From Dioscorea cayenensis subsp. rotundata (lineage: Eukaryota; Streptophyta; Magnoliopsida; Dioscoreales; Dioscoreaceae): a stretch of 64,000 nucleotides of DNA. Made by a program: the position numbers and the translations under genes. Within the stretch, counting starts at the first letter, position 1. Each line of letters starts with the position of its first letter. Below the pieces are notes generated by a model. That model was given only the letters and a program-made list of their open reading frames with translations, was not told the DNA's origin and did no database searches. The DNA lies in NCBI RefSeq assembly GCF_009730915.1, contig NC_052476.1, forward strand, positions 17,452,162 to 17,516,161, written 5' to 3'. Below, piece by piece: positions 22,071 through 35,000 of the stretch.

Positions 22071-25000
22071 CTCCTAGCATTGATGCCAGTCCAGAGAATA
22101 TCAATAAGTAAAATAAAGATAATTTTATAATTTTAATTTAATATGAATTTAAAAATAAAAGTTTTGAAATTTTTTAATATTTTGGGAATTGATAAATTTA
22201 AAAGATTTTTTCTTTTTTAGATTTGTAAGAGTTGAATTGGCCAATGACCTGTTGATAATCTATTGGCACCAAATTTTCAATGTAAAATATTCAAGTCTTT
22301 ATAAAGGAGACGGTTAAAACTTTAGCTCATGTAGTACGATTACACATTTGTGTTAAGATATTAATTACATATCTATATATATTCCTGAATTTTCTTATCT
22401 AAATTTTATAAAATTTTAAAAAAAATGGACACATAATGATGATGTTCATGTTGAGAAAGAAAGGGAGAATATAACCACGAACATGATGATGATGATGATG
22501 TTCTACATTGAAAAACATGTTGTGTTGCTAAATTTTAAATTATTTTTATATATCCCTCAAAATTTCTCTAAAATTATGAAACGTAGCCCATACTACATGC
22601 CCTAAATGTCTAAATCAATATTAAATATGTGGATGTCATCGAAGGTTGTTTAGTTCAACGGTACTAATCTCATTGTAAAAAATATTTAAAATAGAAAACT
22701 CATTATTCAAAATTGAAAACATATTGAATATTATGGTGTCAAGCGTCTTTGGCTGTGAGTACTGATTTACAACTCAATCCAAGTATCCATAGAGTGAGGG
22801 TATATGAGAGGTTTGTATTAGTTACACAGATCTATAAATACTTGCTTGTACATGTTTTAAAAAGTGTGACAAACGCCTATCTCTATAGCGTGTGAGTTGG
22901 ATGCGACATCACTTGTGAGTTAATTCTTTTAACACCAGCTTCGCACGCCTGCACGAGATACTTATTTTTGATACATTAGCAATCTTGAGCCAGAATGACT
23001 TTGGCTCCTTACTTGTACATGTGCTTATCGTAATTTGTCAATATATATACATGGATGTACAATTCCATATACAATAAACAAAAAAAAATTGCCTGAGAAA
23101 CTTAAAATTTTATAAATATATACATGCGAAAACAACCATAAAAATAAATAAATTCGCTAGTGGTCATCTATGTCCATTTTTTAATGAGATTTTTAATCTT
23201 ATCCAGCCAAACAGGGACTGATTATTTATTTATTATTTTTAATAAGTCAACTATGTCTTATTAGACTTATTCATTGATCCATTTTTCCAAGATTTCATTG
23301 TTGAAAAGGACTCACATGAGTCCCATTTGTTAAATTAGTCTGAGTAAAAGTCTTTCTTGACCCAATGTTGGGTTAAAGACTCACAAGAGAGAAGACCAAG
23401 CTAAAAATTAGAAATTTTTTTATTTACACCCTCCTAGAAGTGGATAATTATTATTATAATTTTTATGAAAAACATACTTGGTTATAAAACTTATTTATTA
23501 AAAAATAACAAAAATACACACACACATCCTACAAGATTTTATACATGCAAGTGATTATAGAAATAAATTTAAAAATCTTACAAAAAATTAGGTCTCCCTT
23601 TATATTTTATTCTCCTTTGTTATAAATTTTTATAATTAATTATTTTTTTTTGTCATAGAAATATTATATAAGCTAGTGAAGTTTCTGCAAAGGTATATTA
23701 GCAATAACACAATTTTGTGGGGTTATGAGGGAAAAAACAACATTGAAAATTAGAGAAAAGTTGATGATTGGGTTGAGACTTGAGAGAAGACTTGGAAGTT
23801 TTCATATATATTCCTCTAAAAGTTGATAATTATTTCTGTCATAACAGTTATATTTGTTTATATATCCCTAAGTTTGATAATTACTAAATTTTTATGGTTA
23901 AATATGAAATTTGAAGTTAGTAGTCACTTTTTGCTATTTTGATTTCTTGCCCCTCCTTTTTTTTCATTGACACTGAGTTTGAAAAGAATAGGAAGACTTT
24001 ATAAAAAGCAATACACATTAAATGAAGACCTAAGATATTATGTAATTAGGTCTTTGCTAGGCCTTTGCCTTATAAAAGCTCTTTTTCAAGAAAAAAAAAA
24101 ATTTGAATACTTTTTAATTTAAAAAACCTTGAAAATTTTATTTAAACTCTTTTTCATAATATTTTTCAAATGGCATGCAAACTTTTTAAAAATGACTAAA
24201 ATCAACTAAAATAATATTTAAAAAAAGGGAAAAAAATATAATATAAAAGTTTAAATTATATTTTTGAAAATTATTCAAACTTTGAGCCTCATGAGGATGA
24301 CAATATGTCAATAACCCAAGGTGAGAGCACATGAAATAGTAACTCCCACACCTATTTGACTAATTCATAAGTTTATCTCTTTTGTAAAAAATAAAAAATA
24401 AAAAATAAAAAAATAAAAATAAAAAAAAAAATATTTGGGTAGGTGAAACCGAAAGACTCAAATTTGATAACAAATATCATAAATTTAATATATATATATA
24501 TATATATACATAAAGTAGCAAGTCTCTATCAAAAGTTTCTATCACCCACCATATCAAAGGGTCTAATTTTTATAAGAGGTATCAAAATCAAATGTTTATG
24601 TTGCTTGAATTCTAAATAATCCTCGATCGAGCCACTAGTCTTTCTAAACCAACCATTCACCTTCTTTTTCTTTTTATTATTAAGGGTTTTTTTAATTTTA
24701 TTTTTTGTATATATTAATAAGACTTATTTTAATTAGTGTTTTTTTTTATAAATTGATTAGGAAAAAAATACGTAATAAAGTGTCTAAATTTATATAAATA
24801 TAAATTAAATTTGCATATATATTGATTCTTTCATGAAACATCATTATCTATGAATATATCAACGTTCAAAGTCGTCTTAAATTAATATTTTAAAAAGTAT
24901 CATTTTCACATCACTCTTTTTCACTAGAAAAATTTCCTAGAAGAATTAACAAATAAAAGATCAGGAATTTAACAATTTAATTTATTTTTCATATTTGGTG

Positions 25001-26321
25001 GGGTATTTTGGTAAATTTAACTTTTTTTACATCATTTTCTATGCAAATATATAAAAATTAATTCCCATGTAATAAACCACCCCCACAAAATAATAAATAA
25101 ATAAACATATTGATTATAAATTGATAATAAAATAATATAAGGGAGCATTAAGTACAAAAACAACGTGTACCATGCACAAAATTAATTAATTATAAACTTT
25201 GAGAGGACTAATAATAATAGTAATAATAATAATAATAATTTTAAAAAGGTTTATTATGTGCATAATTAATTTCCCTTATATTATTTTTATTATGTTCAAT
25301 TGTCCAAATGGGGATGGTAGTGGTGACCGGTGGGTGACCTCTCCCTTCACTCCTCCCTCTTCATCATTCCTTCTACGCTACATAATATTTTTTAAAATAT
25401 ATTTATTTATTTTATTTTATTTTTATATTTAAACCATATTTTTTTAACTTAACCATAGGTACATAGGCATAACTCAACCATCTCTCAACTCACAAGTCTC
25501 ACTAGAATACAAAACCATCTTTCTCGGAGTTTTCTTTTTAAAATTGATGTTTTTATAATTATATCTCAAATGGATAGACGTGTATGTATTACAAATATAA
25601 AATATAGGTGTAAGGTGTTACATGTACAAATACATTAAAATATATGTATAAATATATAAATATATATAAATATATGCGATCCTCCCAACCATCATAGATG
25701 ATTAAATGACTTAACAAAAATAAAAAAACTCATAAAAAAAAACTAAAAATTAATATCTTATTTAAGATATTCCAGAGGTGATCCAACAAATAAAAAGAGT
25801 TAAAAACCAAGTCTTTAAAGAATAAATGCATAGAAAAATCATCCCTCCATCATCATCACTCTGTCTCTCTCTATATATATATACCATCTTTTTTTTTTAC
25901 ACCTCATTCTTCATTATCATCATATTTTAAAAAATAATAAAAAATAAAAACAAACCTCATTTAACCGACTCTTGACTTAAATAAATAAAATAAAATAAAA
26001 TAAAATAATTCTCTTATTATTAATAACAAGAGAAATAGGTTAAAAAGCATAAAATTTGATCCGACGATAGCTACATAATTATGGTTAGAGATTCGGTTAA
26101 TTTACAGTATTACGATTAAATGTTTAGAATTAAGCATGTGTGAGGAACATTTCACGACAATTGTGCATTCTCGATTAGAAACATTATATTTTATCGTTTC
26201 TCGACTTTGTAGTAAAAAAAAAAAAAAAAATTAGCAGTCGTACCTATTTTTCTCTCTCTTCATAGACTTATTTGACTTGAACTTATTATTATTATTATTA
26301 TTACTATTATTATTATTATTA
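22071..26321. other. Intergenic DNA upstream of the VSR gene
   Basis: About 4.2 kb with no supportable gene. It holds a short ATG/ATGATG run near 22485-22500, AT runs near 24490-24508, AAT runs near 25215-25240 and various A/T homopolymers. A region at 22740-22990 looks less AT-rich and could be an old retroelement piece, but I could not assign it. Confidence 0.5.
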
Positions 26322-26328
26322 TATAAAG
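26322..26328 (+). promoter_or_regulatory. TATA box of the VSR gene
   Basis: TATAAAG lies 61 bases before the start codon at 26390. This spacing leaves room for a short leader starting about 30 bases downstream. A TTA microsatellite at 26283-26320 abuts it. Confidence 0.55.
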
Positions 26329-26389
26329 CCTGAATGACCACGTTATAAAGAATCCATTCCATTGTTGCAAGAGCTTGAAGCCCATTTCA

Positions 26390-29300
26390 ATGGCGAACTC
26401 CGGCACCGACCTCGCCGGAGCTATCATCCTCTTCTTCTTCTTCGGCTCTGTATCTTCGCGTTTCGTTGTTGAAAAGAACAACATAAGAGTGTTGTCGCCG
26501 GAGCATTTCAGAGCTCAGCATGATGGAGCTATTGCTAACTTCGGAGTTCCCAATTATGGAGGCTCTATGACTGGCGTCGTCGTCTACCCACCCAAAGCCT
26601 CCACTGGTTGTGATCCTTTCGATGGACCTCCGTTCAAGTCCAAGTCTCGCCGTCCTGTGATTCTTCTCCTTGATCGCGGAGGTATTACTCTCTCAGATGC
26701 TGTTTTCATTCTAAATCTCATTCAATTTGATAGTGTTTGATTGATTTTCAAATGAGATGATTTGGATGCAGAGTGTTTCAATCAATTTATTGTTTTTTTT
26801 TTTAAAAAAAATATATAGATTGATTGATCTAGAATTTTTATTGAAAATTATCAAATTTTATCCCCAAATCAGTGAGAAATTAAGAGTTGTTATTCAATGG
26901 TTCTTTCAATCAAATTATTATGTGTAAATTACTTGGAATTCATCTGTTGGATTGGATTGGATTGGATTGGATTGGATTTGGTGAGACTCTTCCATCTTTT
27001 TTTTGGGTGTTGTTGAATGCTGGAAGTTGAGAAAACAATAAAAACCTTGAATTCTAAGAAAAGTTTTTGAAGATTTAATACTGAATCATATCTTATGTTT
27101 TACTTCAACTGTTTGTAGAATGTTTCTTTGCTTTAAAGGCATGGAATGGGCAGAAAGCTGGTGCAGCTGCAGTTCTTGTTGCTGATAGTATGGATGAACC
27201 TCTTATCACCATGGACACCCCATCGGAGACCGGTGACAGTGAGGATTACGTCGAGAAGATCACTATACCGTCGGTTCTTGTTAATCGAGCTTTCGGGGAA
27301 AGCTTGAAGAAAGCATTGGCACAAGGTTCAGATGAGGTTGTTGTCAAACTAGATTGGAGAGAGTCCATGCCTCATCCTGATGAGAGAGTTGAGTATGAAC
27401 TCTGGACGAATAGCAACGACGAGTGCGGTACCCGTTGCGACGAGCAAATGAACTTCATTAAGAATTTCAGAGGCCATGCTCAGGTTCTTGAGAAGGGAGG
27501 ATACACACAGTTCACTCCTCACTACATTACTTGGTATTGTCCTGAGCCTTTTAGACTTAGTAAACAATGCAAGTCTCAGTGTATAAACCATGGGAGGTAT
27601 TGTGCTCCAGACCCGGAGCAGGATTTCGGTGAAGGGTATGATGGCAAGGATGTTGTTTTTGAGAATTTGAGGCAGCTCTGTGTGCACAGAGTTGCTAATG
27701 AGAGTAATATTCCATGGTTGTGGTGGGACTTTGTGACCGATTTCCATGTTCGATGCTCGATGAAGAAGAAGAGGTATAGCAAGGAGTGTGCTGAGGAAGT
27801 TGTTCAATCACTTGGTATGCCTATTGATTCTAATTCCATGAATGTGTTACTTCACTTGTGTTCTTTCTATCCATTAATTCCTTGTACTTATTTTAGGCTT
27901 GCCACTTGAGAAGGTGAAAGAGTGCATGGGTGATCCTGAAGCTGATGTTGAGAACAGGGTATTAAAATCAGAGCAAGAGCTCCAGGTAGCATCATTTGTT
28001 ATTATTATGCAGTGTCTGGGGGATCTTCTTCATGATCTTTACTGTGGTTCTAATGATCTGTGACACAGGTTGGCCGAGGTTCTCGCGGAGATGTAACCAT
28101 TTTGCCTACTTTAGTTATAAACGAGATCCAATATCGAGGTTTGTATTTGTAATGCGATCGATCTGTCTTCATGATTATCGACTGATTTATTCGTTATCGA
28201 TAGCTCTAGTCTGCTGTGGTAGTGATTTCATACTAACATGAATACAAGGCCATCCAATTGAAGTGCTAAATGAAGTAGTGCATGATTATAATGAATGAAT
28301 TGTGTTTTCTTTTTCTGAAGGTGTATTGGAGAGGACTGCAGTTTTGAAGGCTGTATGTGCAGGGTTTAAAGAAACTACTGAACCTTCTGTTTGCTTAAGC
28401 GGAGGTTTGGATATCTAATATCCTTAAAAAAAATAAAGCTTCTTAATTTGAGTTTCTTTCTGGATTTTACCATGTTCTTCTGTTCATGCCCTTGCAGATA
28501 TAGAAACAAATCAGTGCCTACACAGGAATGGTGGTTGTTGGCGGGATGAGCAACTAAATGCTACTGCTTGCAAGGTAATTTTCGTTACAGAAAATATTGA
28601 TGAGATACTTTATAATTTTTTCTTTTTTTTTTATCAATTATGGATTTGTAGTTTGAGTTAACACTTTAGTATCTTATAGTTAATTATTGCTGACGTGGCA
28701 TAAAAATAAATATGAATTTATTATTTTGTCTTTATTTACATTACTAAAACATGCACTAATAAGAACCATTCAAATTTAGTTGTATAGTATTTAAAAATCA
28801 TTCAAGTTGTAACTGGGAGTAGACTTGAATGATTTTTAATTAGTATATGTTTTATTAATATAAATGAGGGAAAAAATAAATTTGGATTTAAATTAACGGA
28901 GTTAAGTGTTGTACATTAGATTATATGGTCCTAAAGTGTTACAATTCAAACAATAAATCCTGAATTAATAAAGAGACAAATCATGTGATAGTTTAGCAAA
29001 ATTTATCTTTCAGTTATTATGCCTCTTACAAATCACTAGTATTGTGGCTGGTAACTATAAAAGGCTTATTTGATTGGTTAATTTTTTGAACAGTCACCTA
29101 ACTTTCTCTTATTTTCACTTAAATCATCCAACTGCAAAAATATATCAAATTAGTCACTCAAGTTACAAAAACTTTTACCGGACAGTCATCCAAAATTTTT
29201 TGGCAGCCAATAACCTACGTGGTTGCCCAATAGAGTTGCCATATAAGCTTGATGATGTGGGCATCAGCTGCTAACTCAACCTTTACGGCGGCCACGTAAA

Positions 29301-31008
29301 CTATTGGGCATCGAAAAATCTCGAGTGGCTATCGGGTGAAAAATTTTATAACTTGAGTGATCATTTTGATATATATTGGAGTTGGATGACTAAAGTGAAA
29401 ATAAGACAAAATTGGATGAATGTTCAAAAAATTTAAATTTAACCCCTTATTTGACCAACAGCATCATTTTTTAGTTAATAATTTGTGGTTGTTTTTATGC
29501 ATTTTAGGATACTTTCAGAGGTAGAGTATGTGAATGCCCTACAGTGAATGGTGTTGAATTTCAGGGAGATGGCTATTCATCATGCAAAGGTAATCATTCT
29601 CTCCTGATTACGTCTAATTTCTCTTTGTTTTGTGTGTTGTGAAAAATATTTGTCCTTTGATCCTTCTGATCTTTTAAACTATGCACACATGCAACACTGC
29701 TTCTTTGCTTTCTGAAATCCAAGCATGCATAGATCTCAATGTACTTATTAGCTGAAGACAGCCGTACGGATCCTTATTAACTAATAATAATAACTTACTC
29801 TATCTTCTATTAAAAAAAAAAAATGTCCAATTTGATTGACATTGAGTGGTCCTGCAAAATAACTGCCAAATTTACAACATTACTGAGTCATTGCTGCTGC
29901 AAATATTGAGTATGATACTAGATCAGGGAAACACAAGTTCAATTTGAAGAATCTGAGACATTATTGGATCAACAAAACAAACATAAAACTTTTGCTGTAT
30001 CTTGAAACCATGAAATTCTTCAATCAACTATAGCTTATTGATAAATATATGAAATTCATGTTATCTCATTCTCCCTTAAAACAGCTGTGGGACCTGGAAG
30101 GTGTGCCATTAACAATGGAGGTTGCTGGTCGGAGACCAAAAATGGACAAACCTTTTCGGCGTGCTCAGTTCGGTGATCATAAATTGTTTTAAATTTCCCA
30201 TGTGTTTTCGTGATCTTAACTAGAGCACATAATTTCCGCCTCAATCATACAGGACTTCGAATTAAGTGGTTGCCGGTGCCCATTTGGCTTCCGAGAAAAT
30301 GGAAACAAATGCGAAGGTGCTTGCTTGTTCTCAACCTCATCAAATTATACAAAAGAATTTCTATTGAAAATTGAGAAAAGATACATACAAGATTAATATA
30401 ATCTGTACTCTTTTATGCGGAATAGATATCAATGAGTGCAAGGACGGACTTGCATGTCAATGCAATGGCTGTACCTGTAAGAATACATGGGGTGGATATG
30501 ACTGCAAATGCAAGGGGAACCTTTTGTACATCAAGGGAGAGGACACATGTATTGGTAAGCACTTCATCAAAAGAGCGAAACATGATGTTTATTTTGTCTT
30601 CGATCGACTTACCCTTCATTTGAGTGAACATTTACAATATCTTATATTCATTTATGTTCCAATTGACATCAAAGAAATTTATTCTCATATGTCAAATGCA
30701 GCCAAGGATGCTTCTAAATTTGGATGGCTTATGGCTATCTTAGTAATATCTTGTGTGGTTGGTGCTGCTTTAGCAGGATACATATTCTACAAATATAGAC
30801 TCCGGGTATGTTTTCTCGAGTAATTGGATGTGCATTTCTTTTATCGCATCACTACGTATTTATCATACCAAACTTTATAATTAATTGAGCTATTTCTCGT
30901 TGGCAGTCTTACATGGATTCAGAAATTATGTCTATCATGTCTCAATACATGCCACTTGACAATCAACACAATGAGGCTCAACCTCTAAGACACGATACGA
31001 CAGCATGA
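26390..31008 (+). CDS. VSR: Vacuolar sorting receptor (VSR/BP-80 family)
   Basis: A type I membrane receptor that carries proteins with vacuolar sorting signals from the Golgi or trans-Golgi network toward the vacuole. Twelve exons join in frame to 623 aa, the family's usual length: 26390-26681, 27119-27814, 27897-27985, 28069-28138, 28321-28404, 28498-28574, 29508-29589, 30085-30167, 30253-30316, 30426-30554, 30702-30805 and 30907-31008. A signal peptide covers residues 1-23. A protease-associated domain (about 50-165) contains [18 protein letters not shown] cysteine-rich central domain contains [15 protein letters not shown]-like repeats (about 410-555) end in a calcium-binding type DINEC module from residue 513. 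One transmembrane segment spans about 564-585. The cytosolic tail carries YMPL at 604-607, the sorting and clathrin-adaptor motif of the family. Intron 6 (933 bp) hosts two MITE-like elements. Subgroup is not certain. Confidence 0.95.
26949..26978 (+). repeat. (GGATT)6 repeat in VSR intron 1
   Basis: Six perfect GGATT units in the first intron of the receptor gene. No coding effect. Confidence 0.9.
28642..28960. mobile_element. MITE-like inverted-repeat element in VSR intron 6
   Basis: The left end begins GGATTTGTAGTTTGAGTTAA and continues ACACTTTAG. The right end, read as reverse complement, begins GGATTTATTGTTTGAATTG and continues TAACACTTTAG. This gives imperfect terminal inverted repeats of about 35 bp around a 319-bp element. 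The interior is also partly self-complementary (AATGATTTTTAATTAGT against ATTTAAAAATCATT). Target duplication is uncertain: AATTA is present on both sides but not exactly abutting. Confidence 0.6.
29078..29436. mobile_element. Second MITE-like foldback element in VSR intron 6
   Basis: The left end TTAATTTTTTGAACAGTCAC and the right end (reverse complement TTAAATTTTTTGAACATTCA) pair over most of the 359 bp. Inner paired blocks include CACTCAAGTTA against TAACTTGAGTG. Around the centre, ACGTGG and CCACGT cores face each other. This makes it a near-complete palindrome, able to form a long hairpin in the intron transcript. No exact target duplication was fixed. Confidence 0.65.
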
Positions 31009-32068
31009 TTAGGTATTGGCAAATGAATCTCTAAATTTTCAGTTAATAATTACCTTTGTTTTTCACGTGTTTAAAATTTTGTTTCATTGTTTGTAGGACG
31101 AGTTTTGGATGTAAATTTGTTAGACAAAGTGCATCATTCATCACGCAGACGTGAGGTATCATGATCCGTGTACACTTAACACTAAACTGATTTTTATGTA
31201 TACTACAGTTGTACATGGGCAAAATGTGTTTGAACATCCGGATACTGTACCAAAATATTAAGCACCTTTGAGTCGTAGATAGATGACTCTAAAGTTTGAT
31301 AAATCCTTGTTCATTGGATGAATAAGAAATTCAAGGAAAACAACCTTAGAACTAATTTGCATTTGAAAAGATCATTCATTGACATGTAAATTGCTACCAA
31401 TTGACATGCCTTCCTGCTAAATCGCATAATTACATTTTATAACCCCACCGAACATGTCATGAAATTGCTTATAAGATATATTTGCCTATATACCCTCATG
31501 AAAAACCATGATTATATATTTACAAAAGTCAACTGAAATTATCTTTGTAAAATATTATTATTCATCATCATTTTATTATGATGTTACATCAAGTTATCTT
31601 TGAAACTATATTTTCGAAAACCACAGGAATAACATATACATATATATCATATAATTTTCCTTACATTATTGACTTACAAATTTTGTAAAGAAAAAAAGCA
31701 AAGTTTAAAAACTAACCATCATTGAAGGGGACATGTTCACAGTTAACACATTGAACTTTAAACTAAATCTTCTTCTCGTCACCCAGATCCCAAATTTATC
31801 AGCTTTTTCAGGTCCATGGTTATGATTGGAAACAAAGTAAAAAAGAATAAACTATGTCCATGTTCACAATGAAAAAGTCGACTCATCACGCCTCTATGTA
31901 ATTGGCAAGCTTTAAAAGATATGATTCTTGATACTTCGGAACACTTGGTAATTTATAAATTATGTAAACGTTATCGGGAAAAAAAGGCTCTTCTATAATA
32001 CAATCAAATAGAAACCTAGTCGACAAATTTTTTTTCATTCCGATAATTTATCAGAGATTTATTCCATA
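31009..32068. other. Convergent 3' flank between the VSR and Mrd1 genes
   Basis: The two genes end tail to tail about 1.06 kb apart. AATAAG near 31320 could serve the VSR transcript. No reading frame with a recognisable product is seen. The stretch is AT-rich and holds an AT-rich run near 31633-31650. Confidence 0.45.
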
Positions 32069-35000
32069 TTAACTAACCTTTCTCTTTTTGGATGGTTGAT
32101 TCTGAAATCCAACATGATCATCAACAAAATGAGCAGCAGTTCTGGCTCTCAGCTCCTCTAGGGTTTCTCCAGCTTTTGCTTGTTCAATGACCTAAAATAA
32201 AATAAAAGCAGTAAGCCCACATGCAAAATTCCAAGTTATAAGATGCATCCATCCTGTTTTGTTATAGAAAATAAGGAAAATATTGTACCAAATGACGGCC
32301 ATAGAGATGCGTGCTTGAGAGAGCTTGAATGGCATTCTTCGCCTCCTGCTTTGTTACAAACTCCACAAATGCAAAACCCCTGTGTTTACCGACCTTCATT
32401 GGCAATCTCAAGCTCTTAATCTGACAGATACGGGTAAAAGAGTCATTAAAGGAAAGAAATTTGACTCGAATTTTTCCGGCAAACAACACTTTCATTATAG
32501 AATTAAAAGAATTTTTGAGAAAACTACATCATATAAATTATTTTTAAAAAAAAAAAAATGCATGCTTATAAGGCTAAGAGAACTTTATCCAAAGTACATA
32601 ACAGTGGGAAAATTTAGAGTTGCAAGCTCTTGCTGTCTAGAACAGAAAACAAGATGCAGGATTCATAGAAAATTTTTTATATGAATAACGTCAGCATAAA
32701 ATGTATCAAGGATATATTTTTGAACATGCAATCAAAGGAATGAAGCATAGATACCTGGCCAAATGGACTAAATAGCTGCCTTAAATCTTTTTCAGTTGCT
32801 TCAAATGCCACGTTTCTCACAATTAGTTTCGTCGAACTCTTATCCTTCTCATCTCTCTTCAAAACTTGATCATCTTTTTTGCCATGACAAAGTTGCAATA
32901 TTAGAGCATGACCATCCAGAACTGTCCCCTGGATCCCAAAAAAAAAAAAGACCACACATTCCCATGATCCGATTAGAGTGAGACATTAGTAAAAGCACAT
33001 GTTAAATAACAATCTTTTTAGATTTAGAATTATTTTTTCCCAAGGAAACTGTATTACCTGTAACTCTCTGCATACATTTGTAGCTGTATCAACAGAATCA
33101 AATTCAATAAAACCAAAACCCATTGAGAGGTTCTTGCCATTCTTAATGTGAGTTTTCACCTAACAGAAACGAGAAAAAATAAGTAAGAATAATTGGCTGA
33201 AATTGTTCTAAAAAGTTATAAGTTCTTGATTGTACCTTGACACTTCTTATGCTTCCTTTGGTCATATGATCACTGAAATGCTTTTTTAAGATCTCATCAG
33301 ATGTCTTGAAATTCAAATTCTTTACATATATAGTCCGCGACTGAAACAGTAGCCCCCCCCCAAAAAAAAAACATCAGCAATCAATGAACAAAACAATATA
33401 GCGGTTAACGTCAAGCAGGTGCACAGAATAAAAATCATGTCGATGAGGGGCATGATATCACATTTGACATTGAGCATAGTGAATGACATGAGTAAAGAAA
33501 TGAAAACTTTTAAACACCTAGTTTTCAAACACCTTAATCAAAGATGTCATGGTTTTCCGGATAAAAAATATTCGATCCAAACAGTTAAGTGAAACTAGAG
33601 CTATGTGACAACATATAGAATAGATACAAATAAAACTCGATTAATCTGTAAAATATATATACTGGAAGATCATATGCATCTTAAGACAGCAAACTGAGGG
33701 CAGCTTATGACGTTTGTAGCATATGCTGATACAAATGGAAATACCATAGAATTAGGGAAAATATCAGCAACCAAAACATCAAGGTTCTGATTCTCAAAAC
33801 TAACCTTAGACATGCCAAAAACTGAATAGTGCCATAGAGAAAAAACAAAAGCTTCTGAAAGCATAATTAAAAGAAAAAATAGCTTCTACTCGGTGATTTT
33901 CAAGAAAAATTTGAGAATGCCATGTCATTCACAAAAAGCTAAATGGTTAATAGTGCGCCGCATAAGGAATAGTACATGGGAATTGCAAAACACAGAATAG
34001 CATGCAATTAGAAATAAATAGAAGGAAATTAGCACAAAAGAAAACCAGCAAACATCTAACCTCAGCCCTATCAGGATCTATCTCATCTTCTGTTAATCCC
34101 TCAATGCTTTGTTCCAGTAACAAACTCTTAATATTTTCGTCACTCACAACACCTGCAGGCCCATCTTTCACTGCTTTTACATTTTGGGATAAGATGTTGC
34201 TTGGTGCCCATTCTAAGTATAACACAGCGCCACTGAAATTTGAAAGCTTAATATAAGTGAAAATTCATAAATTAAATGTATAGTAAATACTTGATAATTC
34301 AATGGTGCATGACATCATTATACACGTAGGTACAAGAATAAGTTGGAGCACATATGCATGACCTAACATTGCGTCACCATTCATGGACAGAAACCAAATA
34401 GCAAAGTCCAAGGAAAGCATGCAAGCAATATATTAAAATATAGAAACTTGCAATACTTCCAGAATTTGGTAATAAAATCCAGTATTCAGAGAAACAAGAT
34501 AATGGAATAGAGAGTTAAAATATTCTTCCCTTATATGTTCAGAAAATTTGGTTTTTAAAATTTTGCAAAGTCAGCCATAGAATAAGCTGCATACATATAA
34601 ACATTATAGGAGAACTATAGGATACCCTGGTCCAGTATACATCATTTCCATGTAAAGAAATGGTGAAGGTTGTTTACTTGATAAACAAAGAAAATCTAGA
34701 AAGAAAGAAAACCAACACATAGGTGCTAATAACATGAGTAGCGTCGATAAAATGGCAAATGGCAAAAGGGTGTGATTTGAGAAAAACTTCAGTAGACTTG
34801 CACCAAACTGTTGAAAACATGGCTTACAAAGTCATGCAAACTGATAGCAATCTTTGTATGATAATGCAAATATTAGATTAATAAAGTTAAATGGAAATGG
34901 ATAATGCTTTTGAGTAGCATGATAGAAGGATACAAATATTGATGCTGAGGAAAACTTTAGACATTGAACATTTTAGCAGAAATAAATAAGAACGAAATAA

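Noticed and set aside
27349..27807. A 152-codon minus-strand reading frame inside the VSR gene
   Set aside because: It lies wholly antisense to the large second exon of the VSR gene, shows no domain and is explained by codon bias of the sense strand.
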